DNA from: Conoideocrella luteorostrata
Taxonomy: Eukaryota; Ascomycota; Sordariomycetes; Hypocreales; Clavicipitaceae
DNA: 30,864 bases
Direction of reading: 5' to 3'
Assembly (NCBI GenBank): GCA_032433595.1
Contig: JASWJB010000426.1
Span: 1 to 30,864 of the forward strand
Positions 9,401-18,450 of this stretch are shown one piece after another. How positions within the stretch are numbered: the first letter of the stretch is position 1; each line of letters opens with the position of its first letter. Made by a program: the position numbers and the translations under genes. Under the pieces are notes generated by a model. That model worked only from the letters and a program-made list of their open reading frames with translations, was not told the origin of the DNA and made no database searches.

Positions 9401-10478
9401 TTAAAATGGCCACCCAGGAACTCGTCTGGAATTCCCGCCCGTACGCGACAGGGGACAAACGAGACTGGTTATTCCGTTTTGCGGGAGGGCTGGCCGAGAT
9501 GAGCCTTAAAGGTGCCTTTATGCGCGACAGCCAGCAGTGCCGAAACGTGGCCCTCACTTTCCACAAAATGTCTGACCTTGCCGCCACGGGCTTGCAAGCG
9601 GAGCATTTTTTCGAGGTCCAGTTGATCAAGCAGCTGCTCCAAACCGCCATTACCGGTATCCTTCCCAATGTTCCGCTCGGCAGCGTCAGCGTCACGCCGG
9701 TATTGTCAGCAGCTAAGCTGCTGGAGGCGAACCTGTACAACGGTTGGAACAAGCTCTACCCTGCCTCTGCGAATCTCCCTCCCATTGTCCAGAATGTCGC
9801 CGGTCTAAGTGGTGTGCCTTCGAAGTACACGCCGCCCGCCAACACTCCGGCTGATCGTATAATGAGCGCGATTGGCGACTGGGGTAACATGAAGAACATG
9901 CTTCTGGTCCAAGACCGCATCAACTGGGTCAAGGGTAAACTGTTTAGCTTGCAAAATCCTATTTCAGAAACGGTACTGATTGAGACCATTAAAGAGGCGC
10001 TTAGTGGGGGGGTTTCTGCCGCTCAGCGCATATCTACCACGCTACAAAATGTAAGTCTTCTCTTATGCTATTTATAGTCTTCTAGCTATCGGGATTTCTA
10101 TAAATAAGGAGTATGAACTAATCAATCTATAACTTACAGGTTTACGCAGTCTTTAGCTACATAAATGATGCCTACTGCGAGATCACGGAGCGAGAATCTT
10201 ACCAGCAGCTGACAAACGAGATTAGCTACATGGATCAATACATCCCTGAGCTCAAAGGCATCAAGGATATATGGCACGAGTTCATGCCTGCCATGCAAAC
10301 AGCCGTCGGCCAAAAGGCCGTCTCGTTTGTCAACATGGTTCACTTTAATGTTGTTGATAAAATTAAACCAAACGTGGCGGCTGGTGTCCCTCATCTTGAA
10401 ACTCTGCTGGAAGATGTTAAATTTTTTATTAATTCGGTTGACAAGCTAAAGTGGCAATCGGGTAACTTTCGTGATTAA
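6448..10478 (+). CDS. Killer-toxin-like GH18 chitinase with CBM18 (subgroup C type), ten exons
   Basis: This gene encodes a secreted endo/exo-acting chitinase, about 1130 aa. The ATG at 6448 starts a clear signal peptide (MTLSLTLLTVFAGLAFA). Exons: 6448-6619, 6686-6715, 6777-6935, 7006-7086, 7149-7217, 7280-7779, 7856-8108, 8175-8378, 8465-10050, 10140-10478. All nine introns have GT-AG ends and preserve frame. Residues about 58-130 form a Cys-rich CBM18-type chitin-binding region (ECPLNTCCSEFGFCGTTKDFC pattern). GH18 runs about 148-490, with the SLGGW motif near 221-225 and catalytic DGVDIDWE at about 265-272, the Glu being the proton donor. The C-terminal 640 residues start with a Cys-rich segment resembling other killer-toxin-like chitinases and end in a helical region. 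No lesions were found. Family knowledge: such enzymes act on fungal or host chitin, often in mycoparasitism or self cell-wall turnover. It diverges from the LysM gene. Confidence 0.92.
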
Positions 10479-11429
10479 GAAACCCATATTTGAGGCGCTA
10501 TTACTGCATATCGGCCTATTATTGTTGTTGGATAGAGGGCGATGAGAAATCGACTCTAGGCGCTGCAGGTAGTCAGTCGGCTTCGGTCAAGAATGTCGGC
10601 ACTATCGGTTCGAATGGCTCGGGCTGAAAAGCAAGATGGTTGGGGGAGGCTGTAAATGCTCTATAAGGCGTGCCGGAAGCCCTGAGGATCATCCATCATC
10701 ATCGTCAGATTCATCAGAAACATAGTGACTTTGCTCCCTGTGTTATTCTCATCCATGTTCCCTGTGTGCAAATTGCTACCCTTGACACTATGAAATGGTT
10801 CACAACGACAATTATATCTTAATCTTTTATTTTTTATTTTTTTCATTATGCTTTACTTTCTAGTTCTTCTTGTCTTTATAGTTTGTCAGGGAAAAACCAA
10901 CAGCGGGAACAGGCACGTGAGCCCAGAACCGTAGATGAGCTGCTCGGCGATGGAAGGCTCTGCGTCGAGGGGCTTTGAAGGACCAAGAGCAAAAACCTGT
11001 AAAACTATAGCTGCCGAGCAAGGCGATATTAAGACAATAAATATACCGTTGTGATCCGCAGCTCTTAATTAAATGATTCTTGCACTCGTATCTTTGGCGA
11101 GCCTGCTGCTTTGATACTGCGCGCACCTCCTGCGCCGTTTTACCCGCCGCCGCGGTGGACCACGCTAATCTCCTTGTAATTTAGCGGATCCAGGGGGCCG
11201 ATCTCAATAAAATACAGGGGCTTCTGTCACAAGCGGAGGCACGGAGCATCCCTGACCCAACCCTAAAGTTTTACATACAGGTACCTCGCTAGTTACTCGT
11301 GCTCCTCCCCACCTAAAGGGGGTGGATATACAAAAAGAGATGGGGGTTTTTGATCAGACCTCCTGTGTCAGGTGACCTGGATCGCGCTAACAACCGTATA
11401 TAGATAGCAGCTTTCCCCCTCCTTCTGAC
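10479..11429. other. Intergenic region downstream of chitinase
   Basis: The stretch contains the chitinase 3' untranslated region, AT-rich tracts near 10825-10850, and the promoter side of the next gene. Short open frames on both strands (for example 10860-11126 minus) show no domain, signal peptide or splice partner that I can recognise. I see no tRNA or transposon ends. Confidence 0.5.
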
Positions 11430-12602
11430 ATGCCAACCACTGGTTTTCACCCCCACAAAGGCTTGTCTTCCCACTCTTGTCAGTCTTGCCACCATATTCT
11501 TATGCAGTCCGCGCGCCGGGTTGCACGACGTTCACCCACTCAACTCAGCCGTCCTTGGAAAGTCTCTCTCCCGCTTTGTGAGCCTTGTTCCAGCAATCAG
11601 CAAAGGCACTTTGCATTTCATTTGCGTCAGCTCGCCAAGCCACATAGCAAGAATCCTCGCTTCTTTTCAGATATGCGGAGGCGAGTCCTGACCGACGAGG
11701 AGCGCCAGCGCGTAAACGCCCATAATAACGCGCTGGAAGAAGCCTTGCGCAACGTCGACAGCAAGGACTTTGATGCTGAATTCCGTGTTAGACTCGCGGT
11801 AGACCAGGCTCATCCGCTTAGCCAAGAGACCCGTGACGTAATGGTGCTGGAGAAGTCTGGCCAGTTCGCCGACCCTCTGCGAGAAATAGCAGTACAAATT
11901 AATGGTTGGGAGTTCAAGCCAGACTCACCATGGGGTCTTGTCGTGTATCGAACGGCATATGGCGATGATGATGCTTGGAAACGAATGCTTGATGAGCTTC
12001 AGGATCCCGTGGACTCGCTGCCGTATGAGCTTGCCCCCAACCCAGACCTCTACCCTAGACACCGATTTGAGATCATGGACGATCGGAGCCAATTCGAGGG
12101 CGCCACTATCGAGACCTTGCATGCCAAGTTTTCCGAGTGGGTGGTGGATGAGTACCGCGCCAACTGCAAGGAAGAGCACCGCCCCTCGGTAGAGGAGCTC
12201 AACGCCGATACAACTGGTAAAAAAGGCTACTTTAGCGGAGCTCGCTACAACTTCTTCCTGGTCGTCGATGACATCTGCCTTGAGTCGCTGGACCAGGCGT
12301 GCGGCGGTGTGGTCAAGTTTGTACAGGTGGGACACGGAGACGAGGACGTGGAGAGCCTCTCGGCGGACGAGATCGAGGAAATGGGTCCCAAAGAAGAAGA
12401 CTCAAACTGGGAGGGAGGAGTGACGGAAAGCGAGTTTGAAAATGTCGGCTGGATGTACATGCAGACGGGGAATTATGTCGTCTTTCAAGAATACCTAGCG
12501 GATCCTGACAACTGGGAAGATCAGTACCTTAGACCGCCGCGGTACTGGCATGGGGACGTTGAGGATTGGTTTGTCGGTGCGCCGGGCTCATGGAGGAAGT
12601 GA
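11430..12602 (+). CDS. Conserved-looking fungal protein of unknown function
   Basis: This is an intronless open frame of 390 codons. I cannot name its function. The first 80 residues are Arg/Ser/His-rich with few acids (MQSARRVARR at the second Met, 11502), which could be a mitochondrial presequence or untranslated sequence; Met at 11673 is a third possible start. The folded part seems to begin near residue 145 with WEFKPDSPWGLVVYRTAYGD and DDAWKRMLDELQ. The C-terminal half is acidic and rich in aromatic residues (FENVGWMYMQTGNY; PPRYWHGDVEDWFVG). That composition and the WG-VVYRT-Y phrase recall uncharacterised proteins common in ascomycete genomes. Base composition and codon phase look coding throughout and no break is visible. 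Confidence 0.75.
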   Translation: MPTTGFHPHKGLSSHSCQSCHHILMQSARRVARRSPTQLSRPWKVSLPLCEPCSSNQQRHFAFHLRQLAKPHSKNPRFFSDMRRRVLTDEERQRVNAHNNALEEALRNVDSKDFDAEFRVRLAVDQAHPLSQETRDVMVLEKSGQFADPLREIAVQINGWEFKPDSPWGLVVYRTAYGDDDAWKRMLDELQDPVDSLPYELAPNPDLYPRHRFEIMDDRSQFEGATIETLHAKFSEWVVDEYRANCKEEHRPSVEELNADTTGKKGYFSGARYNFFLVVDDICLESLDQACGGVVKFVQVGHGDEDVESLSADEIEEMGPKEEDSNWEGGVTESEFENVGWMYMQTGNYVVFQEYLADPDNWEDQYLRPPRYWHGDVEDWFVGAPGSWRK

Positions 12603-13317
12603 ATCTGGTTTTGGAGATGGTGCTGGACGTCTTTGCCTATTATTAGTATTGACCAGTCTGGCGGACAAAATTTTATTCCATCATTGTTATTCTGAAGATT
12701 TTATATTCCCCCTTGTTTTGTCATGTATTGAATGGAGCGAATTACGTAATCTTTGGTTCTTTTTTCCTCCAAATATGAGTGTGGGGCAAAATGTCCCGGT
12801 GGTTGATTTCTCAACCTCCCGGTGATGTCGTATGTTTACGGCGAATATCGTACGCTTTCAGCAGCATGGTACGCTTTTGGCAGCATAGCATGGTACCATT
12901 TCGGCAGTACTGTACATATATTTCCGGGGGCATAATGGGAAATTACATAATCTTCTGTGACATGGGAATCTTATATTGCATGCCTTATAAATCCAGCGCA
13001 GAGTTTTCTTCTCCACTCATTCTCCAAGAATTAAATACTTAAAGACGGACGAATCCCAAGCATCTCATCTAGTTTATTTTGACGCACATCTGATTCGCGA
13101 ATAGGAGCAAACACGAGCTCGCCGGCGTGCTGTACAGACATCTTTTCAGTTACGTTTCAAGACAATAAATTTTCGCCAACTACTACTACTACTACTACTA
13201 CAACAATAACATCAACACTTGAAATCAAAAATTTCCTCTAGGTGGGTTCCTTCTTGATCTTTTCATCTTTAGATATAACTAATCAAGTCAGGCAGGATTA
13301 AACCTGCTTCGTCCATC
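12603..13317. other. Intergenic region with short repeats
   Basis: It contains three imperfect 20-bp direct repeats at about 12850-12912 (GTACGCTTTCAGCAGCATG, GTACGCTTTTGGCAGCATA, GTACCATTTCGGCAGTACTG) and an ACT microsatellite at 13181-13201. The latter part is the likely promoter of the secreted-protein gene at 13318. No gene is supported. Confidence 0.6.
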
Positions 13318-13950
13318 ATGTTAAAAGCTGGTTTCTGGGTCTTGGCACTTGCGCATAATGCGTTGGCGTGGCCTTGGTCTTCTGACTTCCTAAGTGCAAC
13401 CATGGAATTGCACAATAAATTAAACACAAAGGTGTTTAATGTTACAGTTTTGCATGATTTTAACGGCAAATTAAGCAAGCTGGGGCCATGGGACGAGCTT
13501 GGTCCGCATGAGGTTTCAAGCCAAATGCCTGTATCCTTTCAGACAAGGACTTTTAACGACGACTTTTGGAAAGTTTTCTTCGACCTTGAGGGTGAAGAGG
13601 ATAATTTCTGCTTCTCTTCTAATGACATTCACTTTGATGAGGGTTTCCATGAGCACAATCTTCAAAACTTGGACGCTGGAAAGGTCATGACAGTTGAGAT
13701 TGATGAGATTGATAAGCAGGAATCTGTTTCTTTTATCTCACCATCCCATCGTACGAATTCACGTTACAGATGCGTGCAACGCAAAGATGCTTCTCTTTGG
13801 GGGCTAGAGACACTCAAAGAAGGACAGACCGATCCAAATCAGACTCCTTCAGCGGAAGAGGACCCAAATCAGACTCCTTCGGCGGAAGAGGACCCAAATC
13901 AGACTCCTTCGGCGGAAGAGGACTCTTTAGATTCCGGGTGGTCACAATAA
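13318..13950 (+). CDS. Small predicted secreted protein with C-terminal DPNQTPSAEE repeats
   Basis: This encodes a 210-aa protein with a signal-peptide-like start (MLKAGFWVLALAHNALAW). The central part is acidic with aromatic residues (FDLEGEEDNFCFSSNDIHFDEG) and has few cysteines. The C-terminus has three tandem ten-residue repeats, DPNQTPSAEE, each encoded by 30 bp. I recognise no family. Extracellular location, small size, repeat expansion and a transposon-rich setting are features often seen in effector or surface-protein candidates; that is inference. An LTR begins 53 bp after the stop and may influence its transcript end. Confidence 0.65.
   Translation: MLKAGFWVLALAHNALAWPWSSDFLSATMELHNKLNTKVFNVTVLHDFNGKLSKLGPWDELGPHEVSSQMPVSFQTRTFNDDFWKVFFDLEGEEDNFCFSSNDIHFDEGFHEHNLQNLDAGKVMTVEIDEIDKQESVSFISPSHRTNSRYRCVQRKDASLWGLETLKEGQTDPNQTPSAEEDPNQTPSAEEDPNQTPSAEEDSLDSGWSQ
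13831..13920 (+). repeat. Three tandem 30-bp coding repeats
   Basis: Units at 13831-13860, 13861-13890 and 13891-13920. The second and third are identical and the first differs at two silent positions, pointing to recent expansion with preserved frame. Confidence 0.95.
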
Positions 13951-14002
13951 GACCGAATAAACTTTTCGCGGTCACGATAACTGCCGACACAGGGACAATA
14001 GC

Positions 14003-14210
14003 TGTTGGAATCCCTCGTCAAGCATACGAGCAATTAGGTGGCCACCCCAGCGCGCCTCTTTTATACGGCGCGCCCGGGGGGGCATTCCCCCTCGTCTTCT
14101 TCTCTTCTTAGATAGAAAGACGCAACCGAATTGAATATCTTTGCTGTACCTGATGCTTGGTGCAAGAACCGTTTGACGTCAAACCAGAAGCCCCCTCTGT
14201 GCTTGTTACA
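14003..14210 (+). mobile_element. Solo LTR, family B (copia-type)
   Basis: It starts TGTTGGAATCCCTCGTCAAG and ends TGCTTGTTACA, 208 bp. The TGTTGGAAT start resembles Ty1/copia LTRs. It contains CCTCTTTTATACGG as promoter-like core. Flanking pentamers ATAGC and ACGCC do not match, so insertion was followed by rearrangement or the end is misplaced. Confidence 0.8.
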
Positions 14211-14225
14211 ACGCCCTACCCACTG

Positions 14226-14440
14226 TCTCTAACCCGCCGTACATGCACCCGCCGTACATGCACTTGGACGAGCGTTCTTTCAGTTGGTTGTCTTTACTGT
14301 ATGTCTTTGCTGTGAAGGAATCAGACACAAATGATGCACGCCCTGCCCAACTGCCACTGCCACTGCCACTGCCACTGCCACTGCCACTACCCCAAGCCCC
14401 AACCCGGCGTGACGCGCAGATTTTGGCGCATCATGCCACA
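14226..14440 (+). repeat. Fragment of GC-rich module with TGCCAC array
   Basis: It begins with a tandem CGCCGTACATGCAC pair, continues through sequence matching the reverse complement of about 430-640, includes a CTGCCA hexamer run at about 14347-14390, and then CCCCAACCCGGCGTGACG, shared with 21025-21043. Proline/leucine-rich translations of it are low-complexity artefacts. Confidence 0.75.
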
Positions 14441-14560
14441 TGGTGATATTGCTTCTTGCAACGTCTATCCACATTAACGAGGACATTAACCGCGACAAAC
14501 CTACGCAGCAGGGAACTTAAGCCTCTCCCTTCAAATCCCTCCAATTTGCTTATCTCTAAC

Positions 14561-14773
14561 TGCTGGAATCCCTCGTCAAGCATACAAGCAATTGCAGACG
14601 GGGTCACGTGGCTACTCTAGCGTGTTCTTTTTATGCGGCGCGCTTAGGGGCATTCCTCTTCCTCTTCTTCTTCTTTCTGAGATTGGCCAAATGAATTGAA
14701 TTGTTCTGCACATTGTTTTGCTTTACCTTCCGGTATCGATACCCTTGTCACCCGAAGCCCTGTGCTTCCTACA
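14561..14773 (+). mobile_element. Solo LTR, family B, with near-perfect target duplication
   Basis: It starts TGCTGGAATCCCTCGTCAAG and ends GTGCTTCCTACA, 213 bp. Flanks are CTAAC (14556-14560) and CCAAC (14774-14778), a 5-bp target duplication with one C/T difference. It sits just upstream of the decayed AsnRS fragment. Confidence 0.8.
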
Positions 14774-14809
14774 CCAACACCCCGCTCAGGCCCAAAGCCT
14801 AACACGAAA

Positions 14810-15540
14810 ATCCGCGAGCGCCGATGACGAGGCTGACAAAAAATGGAAACCTATAGCCACGTCTGCCATGAAGAAGGTTGTTAACTATTACGAGTAGCAA
14901 TAGAAAAATACATCCCGCGAGCAGGAACGCGCCATCTGCCGCAAAGGTAAGGAATACGAACGCAGCAAGGTCCTCGAAGAGGCAAAGAAGATTGTGCTCG
15001 AAGAGGATGCGAGTCTACCCAAGCCTGGCACAATCAAGCTCGACGAATCTGGCGACCGCATTAAGCTTCGCAAAACAGACGACGCCAGGTGCAAGGGAAC
15101 GCGTGTGTGTGTTTTGGGCCGCGTCCACCGCGAGAGAAAACAAAACGGATATGCTCTTTATCACATTAAGAGATAGCTATAGCTTCCTGTAGGTTGTTAT
15201 CTCCGGCAAACTTGCCAAGACCCATGAAGTTCTCACTCTAACCCGAGAGATATTTATAGAGATCTTCGGCGAGATGCGTGAGGTTCCTGCCGGTGCTCGC
15301 GCCCCTCTTAACTGCGAGCTGCACGCCGATTCCTACAGAATCGCCAAGCATTAGAGAGCGGCTGATGACGACGATGCCATTACCAGCCAAGTCCAGGCCT
15401 CTGCTGAACACGCTACTTTTTTGAACACGCTACCCTGCTAGACTTGCGCTATCTCACCCTTCGTGGCGAGACGGCTTTGTCTGTTCTTCTCGTCCGTGAT
15501 GCCTTGGAATTCCCCTTTTGACCAGGTCTACCACGAGACA
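14810..15540 (+). pseudogene. Decayed cytosolic asparaginyl-tRNA synthetase, N-terminal part
   Basis: Translations in alternating frames recover the N-terminal extension and anticodon-binding domain of eukaryotic AsnRS. Visible pieces are KKWKPIATSAMKKVVNYYE, SREQERAICRKGKEYERSK, VLEEAKKIVLEEDASLP, then GTRVCVLGRVHRERKQ and a LFITLRD phrase in a second frame near 15150. Further on come a VISGKLAKTHEVLTLTREI phrase and, near 15440, LRYLTLRGETALSVLLVRDA. Stop codons (for example near 14895) and several indels make it non-functional. The catalytic class II core is absent downstream: the match fades at about 15540. In a working copy this protein charges tRNA-Asn, so an essential intact gene must lie elsewhere. 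This is probably a duplicated or transposed fragment, just downstream of a solo LTR. Confidence 0.82.
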
Positions 15541-15650
15541 AGAATCCGAAAGGTTAGCCCCCCCTGCGCTAGTGTAGATCTATTTCGCTGCACTATCTGG
15601 GCAATAAAATGGAAAACATCGCCTTCGTCAGACTAACTTACCATTTCTAA
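15541..15650. other. Unassigned spacer after AsnRS relic
   Basis: A short stretch with no recognised coding or repeat content. Confidence 0.4.
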
Positions 15651-15870
15651 TGCTTCTTGCAGTGCCTATACGTCTTCCGAGACTTCAGCCTTTCAACGTC
15701 TTCGTCAGATCAACTTGCGATATTTCATGCCTGTGCATCATCCGACAGTTAAACCTCTCAACGAGCTCGTTACGTTAACCCTGCGATCTAATGCTTCCTG
15801 CGGCGCGTGTACGTCTTTCGACATTTGAACCTTTCAACGAGCTTATTATATCGGATAAGAGAGGCCATTG
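15651..15870 (-). repeat. Reverse-oriented copies of the 78-bp repeat
   Basis: The reverse complement contains the hallmark words of the right-hand arrays: GACGAAGACGTTGAAAGG, TCTCGGAAGACGTATAGG, AGAAGCATTAG and GAGCTCGTTGAG. At least three degenerate units are visible, separated from the main arrays by the 16-20 kb gene block. Confidence 0.8.
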
Positions 15871-15879
15871 ACGTTGACT

Positions 15880-16330
15880 ATTGGAACGACTATTGAATAC
15901 TACGGAGGAATTTGGTCATGATCTCGGAGAGGTCGATAGTGCGGGGATACGAGGAATACGAGATATTAGAGGCAGGAAGGAAAGCAAGCACAAAAGGAAG
16001 CATTCGGACGGGGAATTGGAAAGGGCATCAGATCATATATATCATTATCAATTATTATCATCAATATTTATTAATTTATACCTATTATTTCCCCCTTCAA
16101 TTCACTGTCATACTGTCGCTACGGACAACAAGTCATCAATATCATTTAAATTCCTTCTATCCCAGCTGGTTGCCAATGTTGGAAATTTGCTCATTAAAAA
16201 ACCAACAGAATCATCAATCATTCGTCATCATCAGAAGTCTTCACAAGCCATCGATATCACTTAGATTCTTCTAATTCAGCCGGTTGCCACAGTTGCAAAA
16301 ATTGCTCATCAAGTAGCTCATAACGCAACG
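15880..16330 (+). repeat. Dispersed AT-rich repeat (element D) with internal duplication
   Basis: It shares AGGCAGGAAGGAAAGCAAGC and the end GCTCATAACGCAAC with 20820-20996. Inside, a 65-bp segment near 16130-16195 (CATCAATATCATTTAAATTC ... TTTGCTCATTAA) is repeated in diverged form at about 16247-16316. Probably an old transposon end; no coding capacity seen. 16331-16463 is unassigned and leads into the 3' end of the minus-strand pseudogene. Confidence 0.65.
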
Positions 16331-16463
16331 GAACCCAATCGCACACGCGTTCCGAGTTAAACAGCCCAGTGTTAGTGAAGTTGAAGACAGTGTTCATCAC
16401 TGTCATGTTCTTCACGGTAGGGAAAATGAAAACTTGTCGGTAAAAGCATTCGTGTTCAAACTA

Positions 16464-18297
16464 TTACGGAGTAAAGGAGAAGCCCTTCATCCTTGGGACA
16501 ACCGCCATGTCACGGATGTCGTCGTGCTGGAAAACCCAAGCCAGGAAACGTTCAGTGCCCATGCCCCAGCCTGTAGTCAAGATGGGCTTCAAGTCTCTCA
16601 TTTCCATGTACCACTTGTACCCTCCTGCTAGGACTTGGTGCTTCTCAAGCGCCGCGAGCACATCTTTGGCTGGAAGATGCCGCTGGCCGAGGCCCAAAAC
16701 CTCCCCATTACCAAGCAATAAATCCGCACATTCTGCTTTGGCCTGTGTCTCGTCAGAGAATGCTTGGTAGAAAGGCCCACTAAGATGGTCCATCTCCGTA
16801 AGCCAGACGACCCCGCCAAAGTGTTTAATCAGCTTTAGCTCCCCGCTACGGGTGATTTTTCGTCCTTTTCTTGGATCAGAGGCTACAGCGTACTGCCAGC
16901 AGTCGCTGTCCATCATCGGGAGCTCTAGGGCATCGTCGACAGTAACCTGGGGGAATTTATTGTTGTGAGAACGGAAGAGCTCAAGCAAAGCAACCAGATG
17001 ATCGGTACTGCCAGCTATGTCTTGGATAAGTCCCCCGTGCTCCTGAAGCAGAGTGGAAACGAGGTTTGCCACGTAGGCTTCAGCAACGCCCATTCCTTTG
17101 GAAAGGGGGCCCAGAAGTTCACACTCCCTCAGCATGATAAAACTGGCTGAGGTGCATTGCGTCGGTGTCCTCACCGCGGAAGGAATTATTGATATAATAG
17201 ACGCCAGGCACGCCATCTTGTATGCGGAGGAAATATTCCAAGGCAAACTGGCATCGAGTCTGCGAGATATGTCTGATGACCGAGCAGGGCAACAGGCACA
17301 GGCTCAGAGTCGGTGTGGGTTGCACAGGGTGTGCAACAGGTGATCTAGATCATCTGCTTCAAAATAGAATATATTCAATAAGTCAAGTAGGTTATCTAAG
17401 AAGGGAAAACAAGTCAAGCTATGATGCCTACGATACCCGTATAAACAGGGTGGCCGAAGGGTGACCACGTGACGATATCCGTGCTCTTGTTGTGTGCTTG
17501 GCGGCGATATTCCAACAGTCGGAGCCTAACCCCATCGGCGAGCTCACTGCGTCTGTAGTCATAGGCACGAAGCAATGCTTATAGTCAAGTTGCCTGTGGA
17601 AGAAGGTGACGGAAATATGGAACAAGGCATCCTGGACAACAAAGAGATGTCTATACCATGGCTCCTGGAGGACAGATAATGCGTGGCTCGACGGAGAAGT
17701 CCAACTCCGAGGGGGCTTGACGGATTTCGCAGGGTACGTGCGGCGAATGTTGCGCGTAGCACGCGTAAGAGATTCGAAATCCTTGAACAACGGCCCATCA
17801 AGCGACGTCACATAACCCTGGTATGTCTCTTCGAATGTTGCTGCTATCTTGATCCGAACACCCGCTGACAGGTTGCTGTCTCCGGTATGCTCCTCCGAAT
17901 GTATAGGGATAAGCTTGATATGTGCATAGTCGATTTCAAATCCTTCAAAAATCATACCACATTGACTAGTTTGAAAAGCCCTTTTAAGGAGTCCTGCGAC
18001 GTGATGAGCTGCCTCCATTAACTCGGCAAACGGCCCTTGGTCAATTGAGAAGATGTCGCTGGAGAGGTGCTTTCGTGGAACAAGAACCGTAAAACCAGGG
18101 GTGTTAGCAAAGGGAGTAAGAAATGCCACATGGTGGTCATTCTCCCACACACGCCATGGTTGTAGTTTGCCTCGTATAATGCGAGCGAAGAGATTTGTAT
18201 CCTTCTCGGTGCCCTCAAATCGATAGCTAAATGGCGTAGACAAGCCGGATACCGCTTGAATCATGGAACAAATGCCATCCAGCTTATCGGCTGCCAT
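16464..18297 (-). pseudogene. HIT domain fused to AsnRS/AsnA-like class II synthetase core, broken
   Basis: Reading leftward from ATG 18297, the first part is a HIT domain: NLFARIIRGKLQPWRVWEND, FANTPGFTVLVPRKHLSSD, GMIFEGFEIDYAHIKLIPIH. HIT proteins are nucleotide-binding hydrolases or transferases. The usual first His of the HIT motif is Tyr here. The same frame continues into PMTTDAVSSPMGLGSD, then after the LTR YLADSM, ALEYFLRIQDGVPGVYYINN, SFRGEDTDAMHLSQFYHAE, and finally GWGMGTERFLAWVFQHDDIR. These are class II aspartyl/asparaginyl motifs 2 and 3, without an anticodon-binding domain, recalling AsnRS-related asparagine synthetases. Lesions: a solo LTR at 17314-17517, a one-base insertion at 17250-17251 and another near 17126. 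No intron was needed. The ancestral product could have made an aminoacyl-adenylate that the HIT domain processed; that is inference. Confidence 0.8.
17314..17517 (-). mobile_element. Solo LTR, family A, inside the HIT-synthetase gene
   Basis: 204 bp, reading TGTTGGAATATCGCCGCCAA ... GTGCAACCCACA on the minus strand. A perfect 5-bp target duplication GTCGG lies at 17309-17313 and 17518-17522. Removing the LTR and one duplication restores the synthetase frame across the junction (GLGSD then SEPVPVALLG). Confidence 0.95.
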
Positions 18298-18450
18298 TAG
18301 AGGTCCATCCTTTGAGGTGATGTATCCGGGTAAGTTTCGTGAAACTCTTTCAAGTCGCTAGTAACCGGCTTCCACTCCTTGCTCAACCCATGTAGCGGCA
18401 ATAGTGACAGGGAACCCCCGCCCTCCGTGACAAGCGCACAGCGGCCCACC

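Noticed and set aside
8893..9502. Open frames antisense to or shifted within the chitinase C-terminal exon
   Set aside because: They are shadows of a well-supported coding exon with preserved cysteine pattern and splice frame.
14003..14773. Two family B LTRs as the ends of one full-length retrotransposon
   Set aside because: Only 350 bp separate them, filled partly by the GC-rich module, with no primer-binding site or pol sequence; the second LTR has its own near-perfect target duplication.
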